DNA from: Aphelenchoides besseyi
Taxonomy: Eukaryota; Nematoda; Chromadorea; Rhabditida; Aphelenchoididae
Direction: 5' to 3'
Length of the DNA: 64,000 nucleotides
Assembly: GCA_024699855.1 (NCBI GenBank)
Contig: JAMPIQ010000003.1
Coordinates: 3,782,001-3,846,000, forward strand
Shown one piece after another: positions 1 to 9,578 of the stretch; within the stretch, counting starts at the first letter, position 1; every line of letters starts with the position of its first letter. The position numbers and the translations under genes are program-made. The notes under the pieces are model-generated. The model was not told the DNA's origin. It saw only the letters and a program-made list of their open reading frames with translations, and searched no databases.

Positions 1-106
1 ACAAAAATGGAATCTCCGACCGAAAAGAAGTCCAATCAATCGGTTTATTTCACGCTTCCAAAATGATTCCACTCGTGAAATAAACTCTACAATGATATGC
101 GTTTGC

Positions 107-529
107 CTAACGGTCGAAAACAAGCGAATCGAAGTTCTCCCACGCGAATTCACGTCGACGTTTGGACGGAATCTGAACGTTCTCTTCAAGTGGACACACT
201 CAATTTGCTACTCGAGCCACCAACTCACGATCTCCGTTGGTTGGAAGGCGAGTTGACTGACGAATAAGCTTCTGAAACAGCGGGAATAAGAAACCAGTCG
301 TTGATCTTACCGCCATTGCTTCTGCATCGGGAATGCGAATCGAACTGCGCAGTTGGTCCAACTCATCGGTTGGTATCTTCTGACTGAGACACCATTGAAG
401 ACGATTCAAATGGCCCTTGGAGTTGAGTTGAATCGATGGAGCCGAGAGTGGAAGACGATCACTCTGAAGAGTCGATAGAAGAGCGATGGAATACAAACTC
501 ACGTTGTGGTTATTCGTATTTCCATCCAT
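107..529 (-). CDS. Small unknown protein, three exons, intact copy
   Basis: No family was recognised. The ATG is at 529, with exons at about 529-311, 271-229 and 183-107, joined by 39- and 45-nt introns with GTAAGA and GTGAGT donors. The product is about 112 residues. It starts MDGNTNNHN and ends in a basic stretch (SKRRREFAWENF), so a nuclear role is possible but only inferred. A TGA in the raw reading frame near base 205 falls inside the second intron and is not a lesion. A polyadenylation signal on - lies at 44-49. The gene is head-to-head with the secreted-peptide gene, with only about 240 bases between the start codons. A second, frameshifted copy lies at 12,604-13,025. Confidence 0.55.
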
Positions 530-771
530 GATGTTGACTGATTACCCTCGGTCAACTGTTTCGAAATGGAAAGAGCGAATTTGTATAAGCAAATTGTCGA
601 CAAAATTAGTGATTTCGTGGAATCGACGAGTATAAAAGTAGCGTTTGAACGCCGAGATACGCGTTTGCTCGTTGTCGCTGTCCAATTGCTTCTCGTCAGT
701 CAACTGGTCAGTTTCCATTTTGCCCGTTCTTCTTCACGTTCTTTCTTCAGTGTTCATCGCTCAAGTTCGAC
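530..771. promoter_or_regulatory. Shared divergent promoter with TATA box at 631-638
   Basis: This 242-base gap separates the start codons of two divergently oriented genes. A strong TATA element (TATAAAAG, 631-638) faces the secreted-peptide gene and lies about 135 bases upstream of its ATG. Transcription would start near 660 and leave a leader of about 110 bases. The whole gap is repeated almost unchanged at 13,026-13,267, with its TATA box at 13,127-13,134. No TATA was seen for the minus-strand gene. Shared control of the pair is an inference from the spacing. Confidence 0.5.
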
Positions 772-1024
772 ATGAACAAACAACTCTTCTTCATCGTTGC
801 CGTGGCCTTCGTGTTGGTCGCTTTGATGCAAGTCCAAGTGGTGGGTTTTGGATTCATTCTGTCTCCTGATTCACTTGTTTCAGATTGAAGCTGGTAAAAA
901 AACGGCCGCGAAGGAAGCTGCTGCTACAGTCGCTCCCAATTCAACTGCGAGTTCGATGTTCAGTTCAATCGGTTTGGTCGTTGTTCCATTGATTCAATTT
1001 ACTGTCGGTGCCGCTAATTTCTGA
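772..1024 (+). CDS. Tiny secreted hydrophobic peptide, paralogue 1
   Basis: Exon 1 (772-840) and exon 2 (884-1024) are joined by a 43-nt intron with GTGGGT and TTTCAG borders. The 69-residue precursor starts MNKQLFFIVAVAFVLVALM, a clear signal peptide. A short Lys/Ala-rich stretch follows, then a hydrophobic C-terminus ending GAANF. There are no cysteines, so this is not a disulphide-type antimicrobial. Small secreted peptides of this size in nematodes are often neuropeptide-like or defence peptides, but no family was recognised. An AATAAA signal lies just after the stop near 1,062. A paralogue lies at 13,268-13,520; it has the same start, but the last 12 codons differ in DNA and keep a similar residue pattern. 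Confidence 0.7.
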
Positions 1025-1740
1025 ATCACGACGTTTTTTCTTGTCGCTTTTCGAGACTGAAATAAAGATGCTGTGAAGATTTTGATCCACAAGCGGATCG
1101 TGTTGTCTGATTGGCGTGTGATGTTCAACTGCCATATTTCATTAATCGGAGCGTTAGCAATAGAACCAATCCATGGCGTCTTCGGAAAGCAGCGAAAATC
1201 CATCATTCGATCAGTATTGGCCACCGTTTCACTCGTACCCAACGAGTAGACCATCGGAAGACAACGATAAAAAAAACGTCGTCGTCCATTTTAGCCAAAG
1301 TTCTCCAAGTCGTGGAATGGAACACTGAAATAACGATTGCGATTGACGAGCATCGCTGATTACGTGTTCGTAGAAATCGCCGGATAAAATCGTTGTGAGA
1401 ATCTGAGCTTCTAAGTTGAATGCGATTGGAGCTGGTTGAGAGCGTTGAAGCAACTAAAATGTTGATATAGAGTCAACTTTGGCGTTGACGAGTGCATTGT
1501 TATAAGAGGTCAATGCTTGCAACTGATTGATTCATGTTCATTGTGTTTTGAAGAGAGAACAAAAGTGCATAAAAGACAAATTAAAGAGTTGCGAACGTTT
1601 CTTAACAGAAGATGCTATGAGTCGAAATAAGATTCCAGTCCTCGCCGATTTCATCCCGTCAACAAGATTGGAGTATCTATTTGTCAAGTTTATTGAGATC
1701 CTAAAGGATTTGAAGGTATTTGAAAGTCCAATTTCACTTT
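1025..1740. other. Gene-poor stretch with a duplicated inverted fragment
   Basis: No convincing exon was found here. About 1,196-1,345 is repeated in inverted orientation at about 13,835-13,985, downstream of the second peptide gene. The shared piece shows no conserved reading frame between copies: a short ORF in one copy gains a T-run and a different end in the other. The plus-strand frame from 1,527 is open for 95 codons but overlaps the last exon of the minus-strand gene and lacks splice support. Confidence 0.5.
1196..1345 (-). repeat. Short inverted duplicate of 13,835-13,985
   Basis: The reverse complement of this stretch matches the region about 300 bases beyond the second peptide gene, including the run TTCCATTCCACGACTTGG. 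It sits beyond the point where the direct repeat stops and in the opposite orientation. The locus was therefore rearranged as well as duplicated. Confidence 0.75.
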
Positions 1741-2942
1741 TTACTTTATTGTGTTTTGCTCTGCCACCGCCATCTGTTCGTAGCAGATTTTCGTCTGTAA
1801 CAACCACAGGCTAAACGAGCAGTTATTGGGACGATCGAAAAGTTTTGCTTACTCCAACACACGAGCCCTGAGATTTTGAAGACTCGCGAGATTTAACCAT
1901 CGGAACTTGAGAAACTTCCTCTCCGTTTGTTTCATCATGTTCTTCTGCTTGGTGCTAAATCAAAAGATGAAGTGTTACATAGTTAAGTGAACTTGCAGTC
2001 CCTTTCGATGATTGTCGAGTTCGACGAGTTCCCGTACGCAGCGGCGGCTTGGGTGCTTCCGGCGATCCGAACGGAAGAGCGGTTGATGGTTTAGAAGCTG
2101 TGGATCGCATTGGACGAGTACGTTTGGGCGGTGGTTGGTCTTGTTCATCGTCGTCAAGTTCGATCACATCGATTTTCTTTTTCTGTGTTGAAGCACGGCG
2201 ATTGAAAGCCATTTAGTTGGCAAAACTGAATCAATTCAAACATCAGTGAAACACAAATCGAACTCGTAGTCCAACCACGTAAACACACCAAATACTAAAT
2301 GCCTCACGTATTTTCGCGTTATCATTGAACTCACTTGTTTGCTTTCGTCTAATCTTGCCACTAACTGATCGATTTGCTTGACCTGCTCTTCATACGTACT
2401 CTTCGGGGTGCGAATAATTCTTTTATACTGAAAACAATTGTCATTTGTAGTTTTTTTCTAGTGTTTACTTCTTCGACAGCGTCTTCGGGAGCACCTTGTA
2501 AGAACAGAGGCAATGACGATTGACTGGAGCTACTCGCTGATTGCTGTGTTGAACCAACAGTCGGTTCTTCAGGTTGAATTTCCATTGGTCCTGGTTTGCC
2601 ATAAATGACTTGAAGTGGAGGCATCGATGCTCGACGTTGAGCATTAATAGGCATCATAGAGTCGGGCATCATTCGATTAGAGAGTGGATTGATTGATGAA
2701 ATCAATGGATCCATACCGTGTGGTTGTTGGTGTTGAAGTAGAGCGGCGTTTTGTCGATAAGCAGCAAAATCGGAAGATCCGAAACTCTCAACATCCATCG
2801 GTCTGGAATTCCACATTCTCGAGTTAAGAGGAGAGATCGCGAAGTTTGACTGCTGATTTTGAGGAGCATCAAAATAACCACCGGCCGAATAGGGGGATAT
2901 TGAGGATGGCGAATAGGGACTACCGAAGTAGTTGCGATTCAT
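1741..2942 (-). CDS. Disordered Ser/Pro-rich protein with SUMO-interacting motif
   Basis: Exons were read at 2942-2469, 2427-2335, then about 2186-1997 (or 2212-1997), 1954-1853 and 1794-1741. The N-terminal part from MNRNYFGSPYS is rich in Ser, Pro, Gln and Met. A short predicted coil follows (YEEQVKQIDQLVARLDESK). The C-terminal part carries IDVIELDDDE, a hydrophobic-acidic motif typical of SUMO-interacting motifs, then a PPPKRTRP-type basic patch. Intron 3 is GC-AG with a GCAAGT donor. The stop codon overlaps an AATAAA signal. Exons 1-2 join the rest in phase through the acceptor at about 2,187. Alternatively, the ATG at 2212 starts a separate small gene. No enzyme domain was seen; a chromatin or transcription role is inferred only. 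Confidence 0.45.
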
Positions 2943-3280
2943 TGGCACAATGGGGCCGATGAACTGGGAAGATACCAAAGGGAGAAAAAAGCGGCAAAAG
3001 TTTGCAGCAACCTCATTTTCCAAATGACCAATCGAATGCAAAAAAGAACTCAATGTCAACAGAGGGATGAGCGGGAACCAGAATAGAAAGCGAGAGTGGC
3101 GGAACGCCCATTTTTGTGGACCGTCCGAATTATCCGGTACTCACTTCCGATCGAACAAAACTCACTAGTTGACTCGTTTTCTGACCCAATTCGAAAAATT
3201 ATTCACACATCACATAAAAAAGCGAATTAGAAGAGATTTATCCTTTTCAAGACAATCGACAACTACCATCTCGATTAAAT
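2943..3280. other. Intergenic, no feature seen
   Basis: This stretch has a possible trans-splice acceptor (ttcccag) at about 2,960 just upstream of the minus-strand start codon, and otherwise shows no exon, repeat or RNA gene. Confidence 0.4.
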
Positions 3281-3447
3281 TTTCGGAGCGCCCGTGCGAG
3301 TTGAGACTGGAGTCGTGAATCAAAGAATGAGATCGTGAAAGAGTTGTGGTCCTTAATGCTGTTACAACTATGTTTCGAGAATGTCTGTCAGTGGATCGTA
3401 AATGGAACTCGTCAATAAAGGACTTAGCGAGTACAAGTAGGAGCAAG

Positions 3448-4926
3448 CTAATTGTCGCGATGTTCAGCCGATTCATCATCCGCTTCATCATCCGATTCAT
3501 CGTCATCAACATCATTCAGTGTAAGTGGATCCAAGTCGACTTTAAATTGTAAAGCGGCAACACCATTTGGTTGCTCTCGCCATAGTTCCACTTCACAATA
3601 TTGCGGAATAAACACGTCATATTCATCGTTCTCGGTTCCTGGCATGACGAGGTTAGCAAAACGCAGCACCTTGAACTTTGTCGTATTGAGTATCTCTTCC
3701 ACTCCTTGCTTTACGACCTGAAAATGATCTTAATCGGACCTTAAATAGCTTTTACTTTTTTTGACTCCGCTTTGCGTATTTTGAAGTTGTAAACAAGTAC
3801 CACATCAGTGAGGGATAGACTCGCTTTTTGCAGCTCCTCAATTTTTCTGCATTCGTCTCGTATCCAAACAACCAGCTTTTGTAAACTTAACTGAAATTTC
3901 GGACATTTATGTTTGCGCTTAAAAAGATGATCTACTTCTTCGTGTGGATAATAATAAGCTTCAAAACGACAGTACAGCTGGCGCAAATTAGGGAAAAACG
4001 GCATCATCTTAGTAACTTTCGGGACTATATTATGCATTTCGTCCAAATATGCCCAACTAAACTTCAGTTTCTTAACAGAAGGACATGTAGGAAAATCATC
4101 AAAGAAGTTGTCGTCAATAGTCGCTAAAAGCTTTAGTCAATGTTTTAGTGTCAAGAATCTTACGGTCAAAAATTTCAGGGCTTATGCAAAAGTTTTTCAC
4201 TTTCAGTTCTTTGATTCGATGTCTGGTCAGCACTTGCTTGAATTGATCTAAGCAAAATTCGATTTGAACTATCCGGATACTTACAAAGGTTTGTGATGCC
4301 CAAATAAGAACTCATTAAATTTAGACGAGGCATTTCCGACAGACCAATCATTGATTTTGCATGACCATCAAGAGAATATAGCTGCTTTTGTACTTGCCTG
4401 ATTATAGCACTATGGTTTTCAGCCTCAAATATATCGCTATAAAGATCCAGTGCAATGTGCCCTAAAATACCAGTGCCTTTAGATATAACGACAAAAGCAG
4501 ACCCCTGAAGAGCTTGCTAACAGCTGAGAACTCATCCGCATTTTCGTATCGGTAATTATTAAGACGTACATACTGTACATCCAGGAGTTGATTCCAAGTT
4601 CGAATCTCTTCCAACGTTAACTTAAATCCTGTTGCCCAGACTTTATCAAATTTTCCTTTCGTTAAACTGACAACGAATTTCTTGTCGTCGCTAATGTATT
4701 CGAAGATTGCAAACTCATATACTTGGTGCAACTGAGATGCTTGAAGGAATTGTCGTGATATCAACTAAAGAGTATTATTATAAACACACGTCATAGCAAT
4801 ACTAACCAAGTATTTGAAAAACTCAAGAGCTGACAACTTATTATCTCGTGGACGATAACACACATATTCGTTTCGATGCATAAGCAAAATTGCTTTCGAG
4901 TAGGTAGTTAATTGTGGTTTAGACAT
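3448..4926 (-). CDS. F-box/LRR-like nematode protein, copy 1 (open)
   Basis: The start ATG is at 4926 (MSKPQLTTYSKAIL) and the stop at 3448-3450, with several 40-50 nt introns between. The N-terminal half has the helical, Leu-rich look of divergent nematode F-box or BTB-associated proteins. The middle has leucine-rich-like segments (MPFFPNLRQLYC). The C-terminus is very acidic (DDESDDEADDESAEHRDN). No canonical F-box signature was seen, so the assignment is a resemblance only. This copy stays in frame through VDHLFKRKHKCPKF, where the copy at 37,455-38,926 loses one T and shifts frame. If it is an F-box protein, it would act as an SCF ubiquitin-ligase substrate receptor. Confidence 0.4.
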
Positions 4927-5294
4927 TTTGGTTCAAATGACCAAGCTGACCAGCGCGGATATTGGTCACAAGGTTTTCAGGATGCCTTTGTGGATAAGTG
5001 CCAAAAGTTACGGACAACACTTGACATTACATTGATTACGCAAATAGGATTTGTTCTGCAGGCAAGACTTGCATTAGAAGTTGCAGTTTGCAACATGCAG
5101 AAGCGAATAGGCAACTCATAGGAATTCTTTGTTTATATAAGAAACTCACTTGTGAAACCAAACGCAAAGCATCTTGACTACACTTCTCGACGACAAACGG
5201 TCGGCAATAACGAAGACAACCGTCCATTAAGCGACAAAGTTGAAGCCCATGTCAAGCCAAATATAGTCTTCGAAAACCGAACAGCAGGAGATGT

Positions 5295-5382
5295 GCAGTG
5301 ATAGCCGAGTGTGAAAGCGGTCCGCTTGCAGAAGGTCTCTTCTTTTGCCGATCGCAGGTTCGATTCTTCCGATTGTCGAGTT
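5295..5382 (+). other. tRNA-like element B (degenerate)
   Basis: The element has an A-box-like run (TAGCCGAGTG near 5,302) and a B-box-like GGTTCGATTC (5,357-5,366). Spacing suits a tRNA with a long variable arm, Leu/Ser type. The acceptor ends do not pair and the T-stem does not close, so it is unlikely to be a working tRNA. It resembles the element at 5,500-5,583 on the other strand. Both are preserved in the inverted copy. A tRNA-derived SINE or pseudogene is the likeliest reading. Confidence 0.4.
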
Positions 5383-5499
5383 TCTGCTTCGTATTCAGAA
5401 GGGAAAAGAGTGGACGGTAGATGACTGCAAGGGTTCAAGTCGACTTTTTTCGAACTTTTTGGAGTCCTTTTGGTAGATCCAATGCAAGAACTTGAAATC

Positions 5500-5583
5500 A
5501 CGACAGAAGGATCCGAACTCGCAATCCGCCAACGAAGAGCTTCTGCAGGTAGAGCGCTTGACCGCTCGGCCACCACAGCACAC
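5500..5583 (-). other. tRNA-like element A (degenerate)
   Basis: On the minus strand it has TGGCCGAGCGG (near 5,562-5,574), a good match to a pol III A box, and GAGTTCGGATCC (5,509-5,520), a near B box. Stem pairing fails as in element B. The two elements face each other about 120 bases apart. Internal similarity (CTGCAGAAG then a TCTTC run) suggests a common origin. Confidence 0.4.
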
Positions 5584-5889
5584 TTCCTACCACTCAATTT
5601 CTGAAAGTGAATTGTAATGAAATTAGCTCGAATTTTAAAGCGTTCCAGCGTGCTTGAACGTGCTATTTAGCAGGAGCAGAAATCACGCGGCATCGAATGA
5701 GCTATAACACGTCCCGGAACTCGCTCCACAATTCACGCACTTCCCTTGTAATGACTAAACGGTTTAGTACTTGCTAAGAACAAATGGAATGTGAATGCAA
5801 ATTTCCGTTCTTGTACAAGTCATCCTAGGCTTTCATTCCGTTCATTTAGATCAAACGACTTCAGATAGCAGCCTTAACGACCACTTGTC
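5584..5889. other. Intergenic
   Basis: No coding or RNA feature could be supported. Long frames across 5,178-5,597 come from the tRNA-like elements and show no splice pattern. Confidence 0.4.
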
Positions 5890-6264
5890 TTCATTGCATC
5901 AATGGCCCGAGAATCGTATGATGGAACTTGCGAATTGCGCTACTCGGAAGCTCTGTAACTTGCTCACTGTACCTAATGATTAGCAAAAAGTATTGATGCA
6001 GCTTTTGTTACCGTTTTAACCGCTAACTACTGCAGCCTCACTTGAATAGGGCGTTGTCTCAAATTTAAATTTATCGTCGGGTTTCAAGTAGCAAACAAAA
6101 CACAAATCACAAGTGTCTTTATGAAACGGAGTTGTTTTTGAATGTCGAAACATAAGAACTTCATCGAAGATCATTTCTATGCCCATTTCTTCAAGGACTC
6201 GCGAACAACAACTAAGAACTCTTTGTATTCGATCATTATGTTGGAATAGATGAACTGTCAGCAA
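5890..6264 (-). pseudogene. Nudix hydrolase remnant (NUDT6-like)
   Basis: The minus-strand frame contains LEEMGIEMIFDEVLMFRHS and then KDTCDLCFVCYLKP. These match the end of a Nudix box and the downstream strand of NUDT6-type hydrolases (EExGI, then F/D-rich CxCxLKP). The Arg-Glu of the Nudix box lies in another frame and would join it only if one G were added to a GAG/TCC junction. The glycine-rich first half of the box is absent. The same break is present in the inverted copy at 36,119-36,490, so it predates the duplication. A following piece near 5,890-5,985 resembles a C-terminal exon. The gene is almost certainly non-functional. Confidence 0.4.
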
Positions 6265-6334
6265 TCGTGTCGTTTGGATCAGAGTTCACTCCCCCGGAAA
6301 GTTGCAATCGAGATAGAGATCACTGCGTTCTTTC

Positions 6335-6550
6335 ATGAGCAAAATTCGAAGATTTGCGTCCTCAACAAGCCCGCCAACTCCAATACTTGCGAACGACTAC
6401 TTAGGCAATGACAATAGACGGCCTTCCGGCAACTGCACAATCGAACTCATCGGACAAAACGGCAAAGCCAGCAAGGTTGCTGCTGCTGTAGATGGTCGTT
6501 CTAATTGTTCAATGCCACGGCCGAAACAGTCAACTCGTCGGCTACTGTAA
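6335..6550 (+). CDS. Small ORF conserved in both block copies
   Basis: This is a 71-codon ATG frame (MSKIRRFASSTSPPTP...). The inverted copy at 35,833-36,048 keeps the frame with a few changes, including Pro to Arg and Thr to Ala. No domain, signal peptide or splice context was found. Conservation between two recent copies is weak evidence, so this may be chance. Confidence 0.2.
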   Translation: MSKIRRFASSTSPPTPILANDYLGNDNRRPSGNCTIELIGQNGKASKVAAAVDGRSNCSMPRPKQSTRRLL

Positions 6551-7124
6551 CTCCTTGACGTCAACCACATATTTCAACGATATCAATTGAATTTGACGAC
6601 TATCGCAAACGTCGTCAATCAGCTCAAGAGCTGTCTTCCAATTCTTCATAGAAGTCGCTTCAAACCACAAGCAACTCAATTTAACAAGCCACTGAGAAAC
6701 TGATCATTGACACCAACGATTATCAGTCTTCCACAATACCGTGGGGTTGGGCAGTTCTAAGTCACCGGATCCCATTATCTGGTTCATTTAAACTCAAGTT
6801 CTCAATCCCGATTTAACTTCCTCGCGGAGCAAATCGCCGGAGCCCAAATGATACTTGGCAACAATCTTATCATACTGTGTTTTTCCCGTTCAAATTCTGT
6901 ACTTCAAACTCTTCTTATGCAACAGCTTCGAATGTTGTAGTTGTTTTTGTGTGCGACCTGAAAACTCCTTTGCGTCTTAATCGACGCGAATGCAGCGGTC
7001 GAGTTTACATCATCTGCCGAACGATCGGCATGTTTTTTCCCTATTTGAGGGTAAAAGATACGCGTCGCGTTTTTTTCGTGCAATTCTTTTTATCGTGCAA
7101 TACCTTTTTTTATGGTATTTTTAG
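6551..7124. other. Presumed enolase upstream region
   Basis: No exon was recognised. The stretch ends in a pyrimidine-rich acceptor (ggtatttttag) directly before the enolase ATG at 7,125, which could be a trans-splice acceptor. It is repeated in the inverted copy. Confidence 0.35.
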
Positions 7125-9578
7125 ATGCCCAACGCAAAAAAGCCGTTGGACTTGCTCACAAAGCACTTGGCTTCGGAGCAACAGGACCTTCAAACGGTAA
7201 GTCAAATAGTTAAGACTGGTTTGAAGGGTTTGTTTTTAGGAGTCATCGAGACGTAATGAACAACGATTGCAGCCTAGCTCTTCTAGGCAAGAAGATCAAA
7301 CTTGTAAGTGAGACCCAATTTCAAGGCGTTTGGTTTAAGTGTTTCACATCAATTTCTGCAGTTAGAGGGCTTTTTATTATGATATAAGGGTATGTATTGT
7401 CGTGGAACAGTATCTATGCCACAACCTTTTCTCGAAAGTCAGTCCACTTCTTTTTGTTATCACCGAGGCAAATTGAGATCCATGAACGGGACGATATTTC
7501 TTTCTTGTCGATTACAACGCCATCAAAACGAAATGTACAAAGTTTTCTGTTTACCATGAGGTCTCCGAAACAACTCGGTTTGAGGGCAAATCGTTTGGGC
7601 GTTTTTCTTTTGCCATTTAATTTGATCGGCAGTTTTCTCTTTCGATTTCTGGTGCTCGTTTCGAGCAATCGGACTGTTTGGCTGAACGAGTTGCTGTTGC
7701 TTCTTTTGCATTTAAAAACAACGATGTTGATGGACCTGCAGCTAAAGGTCGTTTTCCCGATCCAGGGCAAACTTTTTTACTGTTCGAATGGTGGAAATTT
7801 TGTTGAGGCAAAACCTTCCGACCACGTACTTTTTCTTTCATATTTGTGCCCTCGGACAAAACGTTTTGATTTGAGAGCGGCGTCCGTTTCTTCTCTTCGA
7901 GCGCGAATTGCATCGGACGTCGATGACTTTGTTTTTTTGCTGCGCGTTTCATTTGTGAGTAAACTTCAATCTTTTTCAGCTTCCGAAGAAATTCCACCTG
8001 GGAGAATCATTGGTGTTGTCGCTCGTGTAATCTACAATCGGCGCCACTGGCCGGCCGTTGTAGTTGAAGTGAGCACGAAGAAATGTAAGTTCGGTTTCTT
8101 TTCCCCATTAATCCTCAAGTTTATAGACGTCCATCAAGCTATCGTCCCAAGTGGTCTAGCAACTGGACTCAACGTGCCGTTGAAAAGACGCCAGAAAGAA
8201 GTATCAAGGATTCTGTCGAAGATCAACGAGGATATTGGGCCTAAACTTGTGGCCAGTGAATTGCAAGTAACCGAACAAGCGGCGATTGACAAGCTCATGA
8301 TCGAATTGGACGGCACTGAAAACAAAGGTTGTTTCACTGTTTATTCGATTGACATTTGGTTTTTTCAGCAAATTTGGGTGCGAATGTAATTTTGGGTGTT
8401 TCGATGGCTGTTTGCAAGGCTGCTGCAGAGCACAGCAACATCCGATTGTATAAATACATTGCACAGTTGGCCGGAACACCAAAGGTTGTTCTTCCGGTTC
8501 CAGCATTCAATGTCATCAATGGTGGAGCTCACGCCGAAAACAAACTCGCCATGCAAGAGTTCATGATTCTTCCAGTTGGCGCGAAAAATTTCCGCGAAGC
8601 CATGGATATGGGTAAGAAGATCAGCAATAAACTTCAGGTTTGATTTCACATTGTTGTAATGAATTTGAAGCAACTGTATAGAAGGAGATCAGAGATGAGT
8701 ACGGAATGGATGCCACCGCAGTTGGTGAGGAAAACGCTTTCGCTCCACAGTTTCAAGATTTCAAAAAAGCTTTGGATCTGTTGAACACCTCCATTTCTAA
8801 GGCCCATTGCACTGGTAAAGTGAAAATCGGAATAGACGTTGCTGCTTCCGAATTCTACAAGGACGGCAAATACGATTTGGACTTCAAAAACGAAAAGTCG
8901 GGCCCATCGAAATGGATTGATGGCGATCAACTCGGAGAGCTTTACAAGAGTTTCATCAAAGATTATCCGATTGTTTCAATTGAAGACGCATTTCATCAGG
9001 ATGACTGCGACAGGTTAGTCATTTCGAGAAAACAACCATTTTGGTTTTCAGTTGGTCCAAACTTTTGGCTTCGACTTCAATCCAATTAGTTGGTAACGAT
9101 CTCGCCGTCACAAACCCGAAAAGTATTCGTCAAGCAATTGAGAAGAAATCGGGCAATTGTCTTTTGTTGAAGGTTTTTCAAAGTACTCGGGTATCGTTCA
9201 TATCTTTTGTCTTTTAGGTCAACCAAATTGGCACGGTTACGGAATCAATTGAAGCGGCCAAATTGGCGCGTGAAAACGGCTGGGGTGTAATGGTTTGGCA
9301 TCGTTCTCTCGAGACTGAAGACACTTTCTATGCTGATCTTGTTGTTGGATTGTCGGCCGGACAAGTACGTTTGTTGGAACAGCAATTAACTTTTCCTGTC
9401 TTTTAGATGAAAACTGGTGCTCCAGATCAACGTGAACAGTAAGCTGTGCAAATTGAGCAGTGATATAATAGTTGAACAATTCAGGATTCCGAAATACAAG
9501 CGAATTCTTCGTATTGAAGAGGAGCTCAAAAATGAAGCGCTTTACGCTGGAGAGAAGTTCCGCGATCCATTGGCCTAA
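7125..9578 (+). CDS. Divergent enolase paralogue, copy 1
   Basis: Enolase converts 2-phosphoglycerate to phosphoenolpyruvate. Ten exons read in frame from the ATG at 7,125 to the TAA at 9,578. The first two exons encode an extra N-terminal segment of about 50 residues, rich in Lys, Gln and Ser. They join the enolase core at 7,978 through a roughly 680-nt intron that hosts an antisense ORF. Retained residues (human ENO1 numbering) are Glu210 in VGEENAFAP, Asp245, Glu293, Lys343 and the HRS loop. Changed residues are Ser40 to Ala (VPSGLATG), Asp318 to Asn (VGNDLAV), and the DSRGNP motif, which is replaced by YNRRHWP. Two metal ligands are thus missing and activity is doubtful. Both block copies keep the frame open, which suggests a retained function. 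Confidence 0.8.
7414..7952 (-). pseudogene. Basic nested ORF inside enolase intron, frameshifted copy
   Basis: The minus strand of the long enolase intron carries a Lys/Arg-rich frame starting [14 protein letters not shown]. It is interrupted here by one missing A in the run before CAGTCCGATTG. The partner copy at 34,431-34,970 has the extra A and is open to its stop. No domain was recognised. The composition ([17 protein letters not shown]) suggests a nucleic-acid-binding or nuclear protein, if it is expressed at all. Confidence 0.35.

Larger units (their letters stand above)
12..985 (+). repeat. Direct repeat, copy 1 (partner 12,505-13,481)
   Basis: This segment is nearly identical to 12,505-13,481 at a constant offset of about 12,496 bases. 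It carries a whole divergent gene pair: a small protein on - and a secreted peptide on +. The similarity starts within a few bases of the window edge. It ends abruptly inside the last exon of the peptide gene, 36 bases before the stop codon. The two copies differ by scattered substitutions and a one-base deletion in the second copy (TT to T at about 12,850). Confidence 0.9.

Noticed and set aside
200..210. Apparent premature TGA in the small protein at 107-529
   Set aside because: It falls within a 45-nt intron with a GTGAGT donor; the exons on each side join in phase.
3210..3515. Met-rich 101-codon frame at the left edge of the 8-kb block
   Set aside because: It overlaps the acidic end of the F-box-like gene in another phase; the Met run comes from Asp/Glu codons read out of frame.
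5178..5597. 139-codon minus-strand frame
   Set aside because: It runs through the tRNA-like elements and has no protein-like features.
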